Shown piece after piece: positions 1 through 12,400 of a stretch of DNA of 32,420 nucleotides; position 1 is the first letter of the stretch, and the number at the start of each line of letters is the position of its first letter. The DNA lies in NCBI GenBank assembly GCA_024364805.1, contig CM044522.1:52929949-52962368 (forward strand). The letters are read 5' to 3'. Made by a program: the position numbers and the translations under genes. This DNA is from Euprymna scolopes. Taxonomy: Eukaryota > Mollusca > Cephalopoda > Sepiida > Sepiolidae. The notes beneath the pieces are model-generated. The model had not been told where the DNA came from and did not search any database. It saw only the letters and a list, made by a program, of their open reading frames with translations.

Positions 1-2280
1 TTGTAGTTTTTTTTTTTTTTTTTATATCATCTGATTTCATAAAGGTTTCTTGAGGACAGACTATTACTGGGAGTAGTTTATCGAGTAGAATGGTGAGTTC
101 ATTTAGGTTTAACTTTAAACCATGACAATTCTACTGGATTATCTTATTTGTCATCTTTGCTTTTCTGGTTTTTTGCTTTTGTTTTTTTTAATATTCCAAA
201 TATTTAGGGATTCTTTTTTTTGAACTTCTAATTTTTTTTTTCATATTTGTGTTTTTCTTTTGTTTCAGATGGACTAGTTTGGGAGATTTGGTCATTTACA
301 ATCATGTTTTCTGTGCTGCTAGTTTTATTGATTGATATCGATGGCGGTTGCTTTTTCTTTTGTTTTGTGCTCTTTATTATATCACTTCTCTTCGTCTTTT
401 CTCGAGTGTCTTTTTTTTGGTATTCTTTGTCTTGGTGGAATTCTTGTTCTTCAGTTTGATCCTACCAGTCCATATTTCCTAATCCCTCAAACTTATTTAG
501 TGTTGGGAAGAGTTTCTTATTTCTCCTGTTTTCACAATTTTGTGTCGCTTAGAATGTGAGGGAATCTTTTTCATCAATTGTTTCCAAGTGCTTGTTGGTC
601 ATGTTTAATTCACTTGGACTGTCCTTAGGGTTTCGTGAGTCTTGTGATAGGCTTTGCTCAGTTTTGGAGACATTTCTGTGTTTTGGATTAATCTTTCAAG
701 TTGAATAGCGGGTGTGAAATTAGTAATATTTTTCCTTGTTTGTTCTAGTTGTTTATGTTCCAATGTTTTTAATTTCTGTGCAAAATTTTGGCCAATCTTC
801 AAGTTCAAGTTTTATTATTTTATTAATACGTTCTTTGTAATTTGTTTCATAGTCATTTGGAATTCAAGGGATTTGAACAACACCAGTATAGGTCCGTCTT
901 TCCATATAACCTACTACAATTTTTTTTGGCTTCTGGAAAAGATATTTTTCCTAAATTTTACCTCCATAATCTTTCTTTTTTCCATACATTTCACTCTCTA
1001 GAGTATGCTGGGTAATTGCCTTGGCAATTTGCACAATTGAATTGTTTAGTACAGTCTTTTGTCTCGTGGTTAGGTTTTTTTCTCTCCACATCTCTCACAT
1101 GTTGGGTTTACTCTACATGTATCTTGACTGTGCTCAAATTTCAAGCATTTGAAGAATCTAAGTAGAGGGGGGATATATTGTTCCCCTGTCTTCACTTAAA
1201 TATACGTCCAATCTTTAATTCTTTGGGTATTATTGAGCTTTTGAAAGTGAGTATATATGTTCTTGTTTCAGTCTGCCATCTTTTTTAATCATGACTTTTT
1301 TTTACTTCAATAACTGTTTGGTCTTTTAATCTGATTTTTATCTCATCTATTGAGCATAGGGTTAATTCTTGGCTCCTAATCACCCCTTTCGACATATTTA
1401 GCTATTTATGTAGAAATACTTTTATTTCTATTTGGTCAAAGATTTTCATGTTGAGTAATAATTCGACTTTTTTTTTTTAAACTTCAACCAATAAAGTGCC
1501 ATCACACAGTTTCTTTACCAATTTAGGGTTCATTTTTTTAAATATTACTTTTTAATTTTGAAAGGAGATAATTTAGTAAATGGATTTTCTCGTTTTGTGA
1601 TTCCAGCACTAAGAATTTTGAGAGGATTATCTATTGTTTCATATTTTCTCTTGGATTTTTTTTTCAAGTTATTCATTGTTTCAAGTTATTCATTGTTTCA
1701 AGTTATTCATTGTTTTTTGTTATTCATTGTTTTTTGTTATTCATTGTTTTTTGTTATTCATTGTTCATGCTCTCCAACCACTTCAGAATCCTAATATTGG
1801 GACGTGTTGAAGAAACCCATTCACCTCAATATGTCAGGGGTACATGGACAGTATACTCAGAAGCGTGAGAAGCATCGAGCCCCTGCTGACCATCCATTGC
1901 TCTATCCAAGTATAGAGTTACTTTCAGGTGTTTGACAGTTGTCTAGTTTGTGTCTTCCGTTCTGATTGATCCGCAGCCACCGCTTTCTACTATCTGGTTA
2001 GGTAGTTTAATCATGTATTAGTGATGGATTGGGGGTGGGGTGTTAGTTCTGGGTTTTCGTATAGGTTGTATATAGTAGAGCTGGCATGACCAGCCGATTG
2101 ATTGGATCAGATCTCTTCGACCGCCTGTCTAGTCCAAGTAAGGGCCAAAATGAAGTGTTGCAGTTAATGACCTTTTATTGCCATGGTCATCAGCTGCTCA
2201 ACCAGATGGCCTCGTTGAGGGGCTTTTACCCTCTGCAGAGGTGCAGTCAGCAAAATCTATAGCCTCAACCAACAGGGCAA
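1..2280 (-). mobile_element. I/Nimb-like LINE, 5' part (5'UTR, ORF1, start of ORF2), decayed; runs off left edge
   Basis: Read on the minus strand, about 2280-1790 is a 5' UTR clearly related to 23375-23950 (shared blocks such as ATATTGGGAC and GGACAGTATACTCAG on the plus strand). Then comes a decayed ORF1: ITKRENPFTKLSPF near 1590, MNPKLVKKLCDGTLLVEV near 1500, SKGVIRSQELTL near 1370, YILTFKSS near 1250, and CCHC-like knuckles near 1170-1020 (FFKCLKFEHSQDTC, CERCGEK, CANCQGNYPAYSRE). ORF2 starts near the left edge with the endonuclease opening CHGLKLNLNELTILLDKLLP and CPQETF. ORF1 carries several stops and frame changes. It differs from the element at 17945-23950 enough to be another subfamily or an older insertion. 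It is in sense with PRKD. Confidence 0.8.
1666..1767. repeat. 17-bp tandem repeat, 6 copies
   Basis: Six head-to-tail 17-bp units: three of the type AAGTTATTCATTGTTTC/T followed by three of the type TTGTTATTCATTGTTTT. The array lies at the start of the decayed ORF1 of the LINE at 1-2280 and was probably expanded by slippage after insertion. Confidence 0.9.
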
Positions 2281-2310
2281 TAATTATTGTGAGGCTAATC
2301 CTTTTTTCCG

Positions 2311-2365
2311 AGCATCAATGCCAAATCCAGCAATTCTGAAAAAAGTTCTATGCTTCAAGTTGTTT
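2311..2365 (-). repeat. I/Nimb-like LINE 3'-tail relic
   Basis: The segment beginning AATGCCAAATCCAGCA and ending ATGCTTCAAGTTGTT on the plus strand aligns with 27921-27972 (AATGCCAAATGCAGACATTT ... ATGCTTAAAG) and with 28764-28800. It is the part of the 3' tail just upstream of the terminal hairpin. It sits about 30 bp outside the 5' end of the LINE at 1-2280, in the same orientation. Confidence 0.55.
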
Positions 2366-3457
2366 ATATTTTTAAATAGTTACTCATTGATTGAGTCTTG
2401 CAAAGGTTGTTATTGCTTAGTGTGTTTTGAGTCAGGAAGTGGCAAAGTGGGGGAGGAAGAAGAAAAAAAAGGAAGGGGAAGGGGTCTATTTGTTTTAGGG
2501 CTTTGCAGAACATGGTTGAGTTGTGCAAAAGAGAAGGAAAAACAATAACATTTGTGTGGTGCATTTTTGTCAGGAAGACAGCCTGATCTGATAGCACCAG
2601 TCAGGTTAGTGTAAATGGATTCTTTTAAGTACAAAATGTGTGACAAATATTTCAATGTAACGATGTGAGAAAATAATTGATAAGAAACGTTTAACTGTTT
2701 GAATTCAAAAGATCTATAACGAAGTTAATATTTTATTTGGACAATGCAGCCCCGGGATACTAAGAAAACAGATTTCTTAGAGCCTGGAACGTTCTGTAAG
2801 GAAAAAGAAAGAAAATATATAAATTTTCATTTTCTTTTGCTGGAAGATCTTAATGGCTTCCTTGGGAACAGGTTGAGGAGGAGGGGGGGTAGAAACAAGA
2901 TTGTAGATTCAAATTCTATTTCAAAATTAAACTTGACAGACAGAACATCTAATAGAGTAGCTAGGACATATCTTGTCAGATTTTTTTTAAAAGTTAGACC
3001 CCAATAGCATTTCAGCTGAGAAATCAAATTTTGCTCCTAATAATTTTAATTTGTTATTGCTGTACCATGTCAGCAATATAATACTATTGCTGACTACAAT
3101 TTATTCTAAAAATTAGTCTGGCCTACGAAGCATTTTTTTATTATCTAAAGATAAAAATCTGCAAGGGGAATAATTCATTTTAAATTGACAAATAATAGTT
3201 GTCTACCTTAAGTTTGTGTAAACAAATAAAAATTAAAGCTAAAAGGACTTTATTGTATCACAGCAATGCAGAGTAGGTAGAGCTAGTCTAAAATAAAATG
3301 CATCCAATTCAATTTACACAGTTAACGATGAAAGCTTTATTTCAAACAGTGTAACAGAATGACAGACAAAGTCTCTCAGAGATGAGAGGACACACCTGAA
3401 AATGACACGAGGAAGAACAGAAAGAAAAGAAATGAACGGGTAAAAATTAGCACTTAC
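2366..3457. other. PRKD intron sequence, nothing recognised
   Basis: Intron downstream of the 38-nt exon. AT-rich, with a purine-rich patch at about 2440-2485 and a G run near 2880. No exon, RNA or element is supported. Confidence 0.5.
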
Positions 3458-3495
3458 CCTTTTGGCATCTGCAGAATCGACAGGGCTATCTTCAT
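3458..3495 (-). CDS. PRKD: PRKD microexon (putative) between PH and kinase domain
   Basis: 38 nt. A clear acceptor (TTTTCTTCAG) precedes it and a strong donor (AAAAGG/GTAAGTGC) follows it. With the one base carried from the PH exon it reads [13 protein letters not shown] and ends at phase 0. The position fits the variable linker between the PH helix and the DIS..YQIFPDEVLG start of the kinase domain in PKDs. The sequence itself is not conserved enough for a homology call; the evidence is the splice sites, phase agreement and order. It could be an alternative cassette. As 38 nt is not divisible by three, skipping it would shift the frame unless another exon compensates. Confidence 0.6.
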
Positions 3496-6400
3496 CTGAA
3501 GAAAATGAGGGGAAAAAATAGTTTTAAGTAGAAAGTAAAACGTTCTCTAATGGTGGAAGGGTTAGCATCATTTTCTTTGCTAAATAGCTTTATTAATTCA
3601 GAACTGATATCATGGTGACAACTAATGGCTATGTAGAAGTAGCAGTTGTAGTTCCTGGCATCTATAGTTTTGGAGATCCACACAAGATATATTCTAAAAC
3701 TTCATTACTCATTTTGTATTTGGATAAGTATATTTGATTTTCATCAATTTAGAAAAGATTAAAAATGCTGAATTTATGAAAATTTATTTGAATTAAATTT
3801 TACAATGAATCAATAAGTACCCTTATTTCCACCATAAAAATTGATCATAAAATGTAAAATTAAAAAGGTCATCAACGGACACAACAGAACATGAGGTTCA
3901 TCAATCTTGCGCAACACCAAGCTTTCTTGCTAGCCTATATACATTTCAATGTTTTGTGTTTTTACAAAAGCATTCAATATTTAATATATATGAAAATAAA
4001 ATAAAAAGCAAAGTGCTCAATAATAAAATAAAATTTTAAAACTTAATCCTATTGATATATATATAAAATAGATATCTTTGTCTCAATGAAAAATTGCTGA
4101 TGATATCATTCAGAATAATAGACAAACTATCCAACAAAAAAAAATGAATTCATGTGAAAATTTTGACATGAAAATAAACAAGTTTAAATTATTGAAAATT
4201 AATTTATTCCAATTTGAGGATTGCAATGAGACAAACTACATAACAGATAACCACAATTTCATTTGAAAAGAAAAGTCAGTTGGATTCCAGATTTTGTACT
4301 TGAATAGCATCGTATCTAACAGATATTTGATTCTACTAGTGAATTATGGGATTTCTCGATCTTTGTTTAATCAACAATGAAAAAGGAATGTCACTTGATT
4401 TTATTAATTCCATACTCTAGCTGGTCATATATTCCATTTAGAAGAGAAACTTTGATAAATCCCACTAATTTTCGTTGGTTCCAACAGAGCTTTAGAGAGA
4501 GAAAATTATTTTGTTTCCGAAAGGTTGTTCTCTTGAATCGATTAAAAAACTAAAATAGACAAAATTTTATTAAAAAAATTGAAGTCACCAAAATTAATTT
4601 CTATTACAGAATCATTTATCTGGACAATGGTGGGTGGTAACTGATAAAATAACAAAATTATTTTTAAAAATCTAACAAAATAAATCGTGTTTGTTTCTAA
4701 GATGAGGAATTTTTATGAATATTTAGAATTTTCAGATTTCTTCATTCTGTTCTGACATTTGAATCATTTTACCACGTGATCGCGCCAAAGAGTGAAAGAA
4801 CATTGGAAAGACCAAAAACTTGGGTATACCAAAAAATGTGTGGAAAGAAAAGGAGCGATCATCAATGCAGCCTTTTTTTTTTTAATTTATTTTTTTTTTA
4901 ATTCTAGTATATTTGCAGTGTTGAAGCTATAGTTTTTCTGTAGAACTAAAAGTCTGCTCTTCTAGAAAAGCAACTTTATAACAGTTGGGTTATTTAATGC
5001 TAAAGTAAAATACACATTCTATAATGGTTAATTGTACACAATTAAAAATTCATTATTTTTTTAACTAACAACTGGGGTTAAAGTCTAAGAAAAAATGTAT
5101 AGCCAGGAGTCAAGAATTGTGAAAAATACTGAAGGTAACAAAGCAGTGACTCCCAATCAAGCTTGAGTGCGATTAATTAATTAATAATAAAGAAATTTGA
5201 TGGTGACAGAGTATGAAGGGGAGTGGCGAAGGGGAAGAAAATAGTTGTGGCGATGGCAACAGTTACTGCTGTGGATACCAAACTCATTCACTTTGAAATC
5301 ATTAGATCATTAATTACTCTTCGTTTTAAATCTACTTGGATTACATATATCACATACACATGGTCCTTACCAGGAACAACCACAATTTATTCTACTTCAT
5401 TCATTCAAAAATTCATGAACTGTGACATATCTTTTAAGACATTCTTTTTGACTAATAAAAATAAGTCTCTTTACTTCTATACTGTTTTTACATAGAAGTA
5501 TTTTCCCATCTGATATACAGACATGTTTTTGGTGTGTACACACATATGTACATAAATTAAATGGCTATACGGAAAAGAGTCATCTTCCTCTAAATGTTCA
5601 GAAATATAAATATTAGAGAGCGATTGAATCAATATAAAATGAGAGGTAGCAAAGAAATACAGATAATCAAAGAGGAGATTGGTGCTCTATCAGTTATAAA
5701 TTATGGCTAATTTAAACAATTAAAACAAAATTTTCAAACATGACTCAATCCTAGAACTAAATTATGTTTAATACAGTTTGTGGTATTAAAGCATATACAA
5801 AAAAAAATCTCTTGGGGGGGGGGGACAAGTGTTGTTGAACAGATTGTGGATAAAAGTATTATATATAGGGGGGAGGGCAGCTTTGTCCGATCGTAAAATA
5901 AGCTTAATATGATATTTTAATTTGTCCAGATTTAATATATATTATAGAATCGTGATTTCTAAAGTAAAAAAAAGCATTTGGGTGCCATCAGCTAGAATTG
6001 AAACCAAAAGCAAAACTAGCATTCAAAGCTGGTGACGTTACCACTGTACCGATGAGACACACATATGAACTGATTAAAAATAAACCAAGATGAATGTACA
6101 AAATGTGTAACGATTTTTTTCAATTTTGACCCGTTGACTTCTTAAAAACTATTTTAATTGGCTAACAATCCATAAAAAAAATCCAATCATTTGATGCCCT
6201 AGCGCCGCTCTGCGATTTTTAGTTTTGGAAGAGATAATTTGAAAATATGGAGACAGACATATAACCTTTTATATATTAGATTAAAATTATATAAACATTG
6301 TAAGCATATATATATAAAAGCTCTACACACATTGAGCACTTTTGAAGAAATATCGGTTTTTAGTTGATATTAATATATGTGAACTTAATTATACACAAAC

Positions 6401-9400
6401 ATTCTAGCTTCTATGGGTGGAGTAATCTGGTGGAAGAGATGATACTTTCCAGTCTAAATGAAATACTCTCCCATAAAAAGAATTATTTTCAGTTATTAGT
6501 ATTGTAATCAATATAAATGCATTGCTTCGTTTATATACGGTATAATTTTCCCCACTTTAATTAGCAGTTTTAACTCAGTTAGGAACCAATTGCTGGGATC
6601 TCGATTTTGAATCTTTCTGATTATAGGCACACTGAGGAGTTGGAGCCATTATATACATGCACACACCTGTAGGTGAAACATTGGGTGGAGATGAGAATTT
6701 CTACTTAGTGCAATACTTTTATAGTAAAGTTATCTACCATATTGCATCATACATGAACTCTTTTCAACACTAGGAATACCGATAATGACGGTAACATTCG
6801 CTATAACAATCCAAAAGCAGGCTCTGGCAACCCATCACTTTTGTACTTTCTGTTAATACATACTCTTTCGAACTATCTCCTTGTCTTAATTCTTTTCAGT
6901 TCTTTACAACCACAACAAATTGAGCACTTTCAATACAATTTTAATACATTTAAAAGAGTGACATTCATTTTTTTTAAATTGAATATTTAGTGGACAATTT
7001 TATGATAATACAGAAAATAGTGTTTTTAAAAAAGATTAAATTGCTATAATTTTAAATAGATAAACATTTGTTCTATAATAATCTGTATAATTTACTATGA
7101 TATTACTTTTGAAATAATGTTTGAGGGTCAATACGATTAGTAAAAACAAATTACTCTTCTCCCATAAAAATGTCATTGTCAAGTAAATTTTCTTGCAATA
7201 AAAGAAAATTTACTTGACAATGACATTTTTATGGGCGAAGAGTAATTTGTTTTGGTTTTTACTAATCGTATTGACCCTCAGACATTATTTCAAAAGTAAT
7301 ATAGTAAATTATACAGATTGATGACGAAAAAAAAAAACAAAAAAAATAATTTCTGTGAGGTCCTACTAATATGACTGGAAATATAAAGTAAATAAGATAC
7401 TGTTCTTTAAATATTCATTTAGTAAAAAAAAAAAAAAAAAAGTGAATAAAAACAAAATTCGCTTCAAGTAGTTTTATTGTTTATTTGAATCATGTGTTCT
7501 CATTTGTCTTCTTTGCACTGAATTTAAATAAATGGATGAGATTACAAGAACTGAATCAGACAATGTGAAACAATGCCAGATAGAAATGACTATAGTTGTT
7601 TTTTTTTTTTTTGTTTTTTTTTTTTACACAGTGATCACCACTTATCAAGGCCCGGAAGCCACTCAGGGATAAGGGTTATTGCAAGTACATTATGTTAGTG
7701 AGGAGATTTGCTGAAATGTTTACTTAAGGGGGCGGTTCATTAGGAATTTGTTAACATTGGACTTGAAGACATCCAAGTTGTAGTCCGGAGGGAAGCAGGC
7801 AGACGGAACAGAGTTCCACAGGCGTGCAGTTCTAACAAAGAAGCTTTGTTCATGGAATCTGCGTTTTGATTTAGGCACAGATATAGAGTGGGGGAAATTT
7901 TTCACAGTGGATTCAGCTAGACGGGTGTTTTTCGTGAAAGATTGGCGAGGGGGGACCAGAGATTGGAGTTCAGACGAGCATCTGCCATGGAAATAACGAT
8001 AAAACAAGGACAGGCTCGCAACGTCTCTTCTGTGGGAGAGAGGTTGCAGGGTAGAGAAAAGGGCATCCCCCACTAAGCCACGAAGTCTATTTTGTACTCT
8101 GTCAAGGCAGGATAGGCTGTTTTTAGCAGCTCCTGCCCAGATATGGCAACAGTATTCCATCCTTGGACGTACTTGGCTTTTATATAGATAGAGAATTGCA
8201 TCCGTAGTGAGATATCTTCTGGAGCGGTAGAAGGATCCCACCATCTTTCCAGCGACCTTGGCAACAGACTTGATGTACGTGTTCCATTTCAGATCAGGAG
8301 TAAAGGTCAAACCCAGAAGCTTGTCAAAACACGGGGCCTCACCCAGACGAGAGCCATCCATCACAATTGATGCCAGATGGGGATCAGAGCGTTGATGATG
8401 TAAGGATAGGAGTTTGGTTTTGGATGCATTACAGGTAACCAGCCACATCTTCCCCCACTGAACCACGCACTCGAGATCAGAGGAGAGAGAATCAGAGAGA
8501 ACTTTGTCATTTACAGCGTTTGATGTGTTGCCGTAGATGGTCGTGTCATCAGCATAGATGTCAACGAATGATTTAAGTATGTGTTTAGGGAGGTCATTGA
8601 TGTAGATCAGGAAGAGAGTTGGGCCCAGGATTGACCCCTGAGGGACTCCAGCATTTATATTGCAGGCCTCCGATTTTTGTCCATCAACCACTACTCTTAT
8701 GAGCCTATCGGAGAGAAATGATTTAATGATTGAGAAAACATTTCCAGTTATACCGTAGCTGGAAATCTTGTGAAGTAGACCCTTATGCCATACCTTGTCG
8801 AAGGCCTTTGATATGTCGAGAGCAATTGCCCTAGAAAGGAAGCCTTTGTCAAGAGATTCACTAATCCTGTGGGATATAACCGTCAGCACATCTGCGGTAG
8901 ATCTTGCAGAGCGGAAACCATATTGTGTGTCACTAAGAAGGTTATTCCTGCTGAGGTGGTTGACTACTTCTCTATTTAATATGGATTCCAGCAACTTACT
9001 CATAACACACAGGAGACTTATTGGTCTGTATTGAGAGGGGGATGACTTATCACCTGAATTCTTAAATACAGGGCAAACTGATGAGGTCTTCCAGGGAGTC
9101 GGAAAGCACTTCTCCTTAAGGCAGCGCTTAAATAGTTTCGTAAGTATGGGAGCAAGTTCTGGTTGAAGCTTTTTTAACACTATAATTGGGATGCCATCAG
9201 GGCCAGTTGCTTTACTGGAATCTAGGTTCTTTATTAGCTTGGCGACCTCATGCACGGATATTTGTACATTGCAAAGCTCAATGACACTTCAATGAGGAGA
9301 ATTAAAAAGAAAATAAGTCACAAATATTGAATTCATAATGAACATGAATGTAAGTCAGTCTTGAGATTGCAGAGATTTTTCTGACAATGTAAGGATAGGC

Positions 9401-12400
9401 CAAAGTTTTATCTTGCCTTTACTTTTCCATATTGTATGAAATATTTCTGCAGTTCTGCCATGGAAACATTGAAAACTCAAAAATTATTTCATCAGGCTGA
9501 AATTTGGTATGGTGCTTACTATTATTAAAGAGCATCGGATTCATGCATAAAATTTTAAATCGGAAATTAAAATTCCATAAAAATTTAAAAGTCAATAAAA
9601 TATAAGATGCTGAATTTTGTTGGCTACAATATGAGCCAAGTAGCGGATCTCTTTGATCAACACAATCAAAATCACTTTTCCTGTAACCTTGACATTCCAA
9701 AATTACATCAGTTCTTAATTATACCAGGACCGAGATCTTAACCAAAATTGGTGATAATTGGTCAATCCATGGCGATACTAAGCTGTACACAAATAAAAAG
9801 ATAATTACAAACGAACAAACTTGGTCAAAAACATAACCTCCTGGGCGAAGGTAATTAAACAATTTTAGTGTCTAAAGCTTTTGTCCCTTTATTTGTATTA
9901 AAAAATTTTAATTGGAATTCATTATTGAGATGAGTTTTATTTATTAATTTTATTGCGGACTATTATCCTCATCTTTTCTTAGTTGTTTCACAATGTTTTG
10001 GCCAACTATTTTTCTGGCCTTCGTCAAGTGGTAATTGCAACGAGACAGGAACTTCAAATCTCCTAACTGCATTCTCAGCAATCACTGCCATCCGTAGTTG
10101 TTGCCTCACCACGTTTTTAGCCAAGGAAGCCTCTAGCTGACTTTGAGTAGGATTGAAACCGCTATCTTCAGACAATTCTCACCTGGAACCATAGAGATTC
10201 AACGTCTATCCACTGCACCATATGGATAGTGGTTTCAATCCTATCCAAAGGTGGCCAGAGGCTTACTTGGCCAAAAACGTGGTGAGACAACTGTGGATGG
10301 CAGTAATTGCTGAGAATGCAGTCAGAAGATTCAGATTCCTATCCCATCGTGGTTACCACCTGATGAAGGCCAGAAGAATAGTTGGCCGAAACGTCATGAA
10401 ACAACAACTAAAAAAGATGAGGATAATAGTCCGCAATAAATAAATTAAAATGTTTATAAACATTTTTTTTTAATTTCCGAAGTTAGTAACTTAGGAAGTA
10501 AAATTGGGAATGTTTTGTAGGCCCAATTTTTCAAGGTGTTGTTTTTTTGTGATTTTAATTTTGGAATTAATAACAACCAGCAAGATTTGTAATTTAATTG
10601 CCATTCACTACTTGAACTTATTGAAACAAAACTAAAAAACAAAACAAAAACAAAACAAAAAAAACAAACGATAGGAGACGAGTAATAATACTATTACCTC
10701 TAATACAAGCACCTTACTTTCTTTCTCCTAATACTTATAAGCACACCAGATATATGCACGTTAATTTTTATTATATACTTAGTGGGGGTGCCCGGTGTTG
10801 CCTGGGTGTTTGGAGGTGCGTGTGTGTGTTGGGGGGGGGGGGGGGGGGGGGGTAGATGAAAAAAAGATTTTTGGTAGGTAGGATTGAACCAGAAGCCTTG
10901 AGGCGAAGGTGGAAAATAAAGTGTGAAAAAAACCTGACACGTTACCCACTCGGTCAGCAAGGGAAAGTAACAGAAAAATGTGAGTTTATTTAAGTATTAA
11001 AACTGAATTGACATGTGCGTAAATTTAATGAGGTCAAATGTTAACTTTATCAGTCTTTTTGGGTTTACCCAAGTTTGGCTGGTTTTGTTTCTCCAAGATG
11101 TTGGGGTGAAAAACCAGCTTCCCATAAAAAGGGGATTGTCCAAATTGAATAGCAATTGTCTGATATAAGGGGTTTGTTTCCCCTGCATTGATCAAAGCTT
11201 TATTGCTTTCTGGACGTTCCCGGCACGAAAGCCGAAGAACCATTCCCGTTTCAACATAATTTCCTTTTATTGATACAAAAAAGCCAAACCAACACAAAAG
11301 GCGCCAAAATAGAAAGAATTTTGTAAAAGTTGATGTAAATAAATCTAGACGCAACATGCGTTTGTTTGCAAATCCTAGATATCATGATCTAGATGGTATA
11401 TAAAAAGTTCTAAAAAAATAGTAAGCCCACGGAGAACCCCCCCCCCCAAAAAAAAAGCCTTTGCCGGACATACAAAAAATGTGCACACACATTTTGCCTT
11501 TTATATATACAGATAGATGTATATATATTTGAGAGATGCTATTGTATGGTAATGAAATAGTGGTTGTATGTTGAGTAATCACAAGTGCACATATTGAGCA
11601 TTTGTAAAGTTTTCTGAAAACAGTTTTTGTACTTTCGTCTTCATTACTTTTGTAAAGAAACTTAATATATAAATGTGAGAGGACACCACAAAAAATAGTG
11701 AAGAAATGATGAATGTGAGAAGAGCCAACTTTTCCTTCACATTTTCGTCAAGTTTCAGAAAAATCTAATGGATGGATCAAAAGTTATGGTGCAAAACGTG
11801 TTTTGGAGCATTTTTGACCTCTTTTGAGCCCCTGGGGACGCAACAGGAATTTTCACAAAAAAAGTTTTTTTATTGTGCACATCTATTTAATGAAATATAA
11901 TTTGTGGCAAAATTTCAGGAAAAACTAATGGACGATTATCTGGCAATCGTCATGGATGCCACTGAAAACATAGGTCCCTGATAAATCGAGGGACCAAAAT
12001 TATACAAATCTCTTTACTAAAAGAAAAAAAAAAAGCAACCCTGATTTTATAACTGTAAATCATTTTTACATACCTTCACTCACACTTAATGTAACGGGCA
12101 TAAGAGCTTGTCGAATGGCCTGTTCCCAATGATGAGCTTGTTCAAGCCCAACCCCACTCTCTGATGACGAGACAACATTATCACCATTATCTTTGCCGTA
12201 TGTATTATCTTCCCCAACAAAGTAGACCAAATTCGACAGACGGATCTCAAATACATGTGGCTGAAGTTTTCCTAAAGTATTTATTTGCTCTGGTTTGGCT
12301 GGCTCAACAGACAATATCTTCTCAAGATGAATTTCCTGAAAGTAAAAAAGATTTTTAAAAGTTAACAAAACAATAAGATATTTTTAAATAACAAAATAAG

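Noticed and set aside
1666-1767. CRISPR-like array
   Set aside because: 17-bp units are contiguous without spacers, and the sequence is animal nuclear DNA; it is a simple tandem repeat.
1-3457. PRKD kinase-domain exons to the left of 3458
   Set aside because: Looked for the QIFPDEVLGSGQFG, HCDLKPEN and DFG coding signals on the minus strand; none found, so the catalytic domain must lie outside the window.
5223-5495. 90-codon plus-strand frame starting [17 protein letters not shown]
   Set aside because: No recognisable domain, AT-rich intron composition, antisense to PRKD; likely chance.
7720-9255. LINE copy A as an autonomous active element
   Set aside because: RT frame is open, but the endonuclease and 5' region are missing, so it cannot move by itself.
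10881-10962. Candidate tRNA gene with A- and B-box
   Set aside because: No acceptor stem or anticodon arm can be folded with the right spacing; body continues as a SINE.
12164-12358. Plus-strand frame opposite the PRKD PH exon
   Set aside because: Shadow of the minus-strand coding exon, which has clear homology and splice sites.
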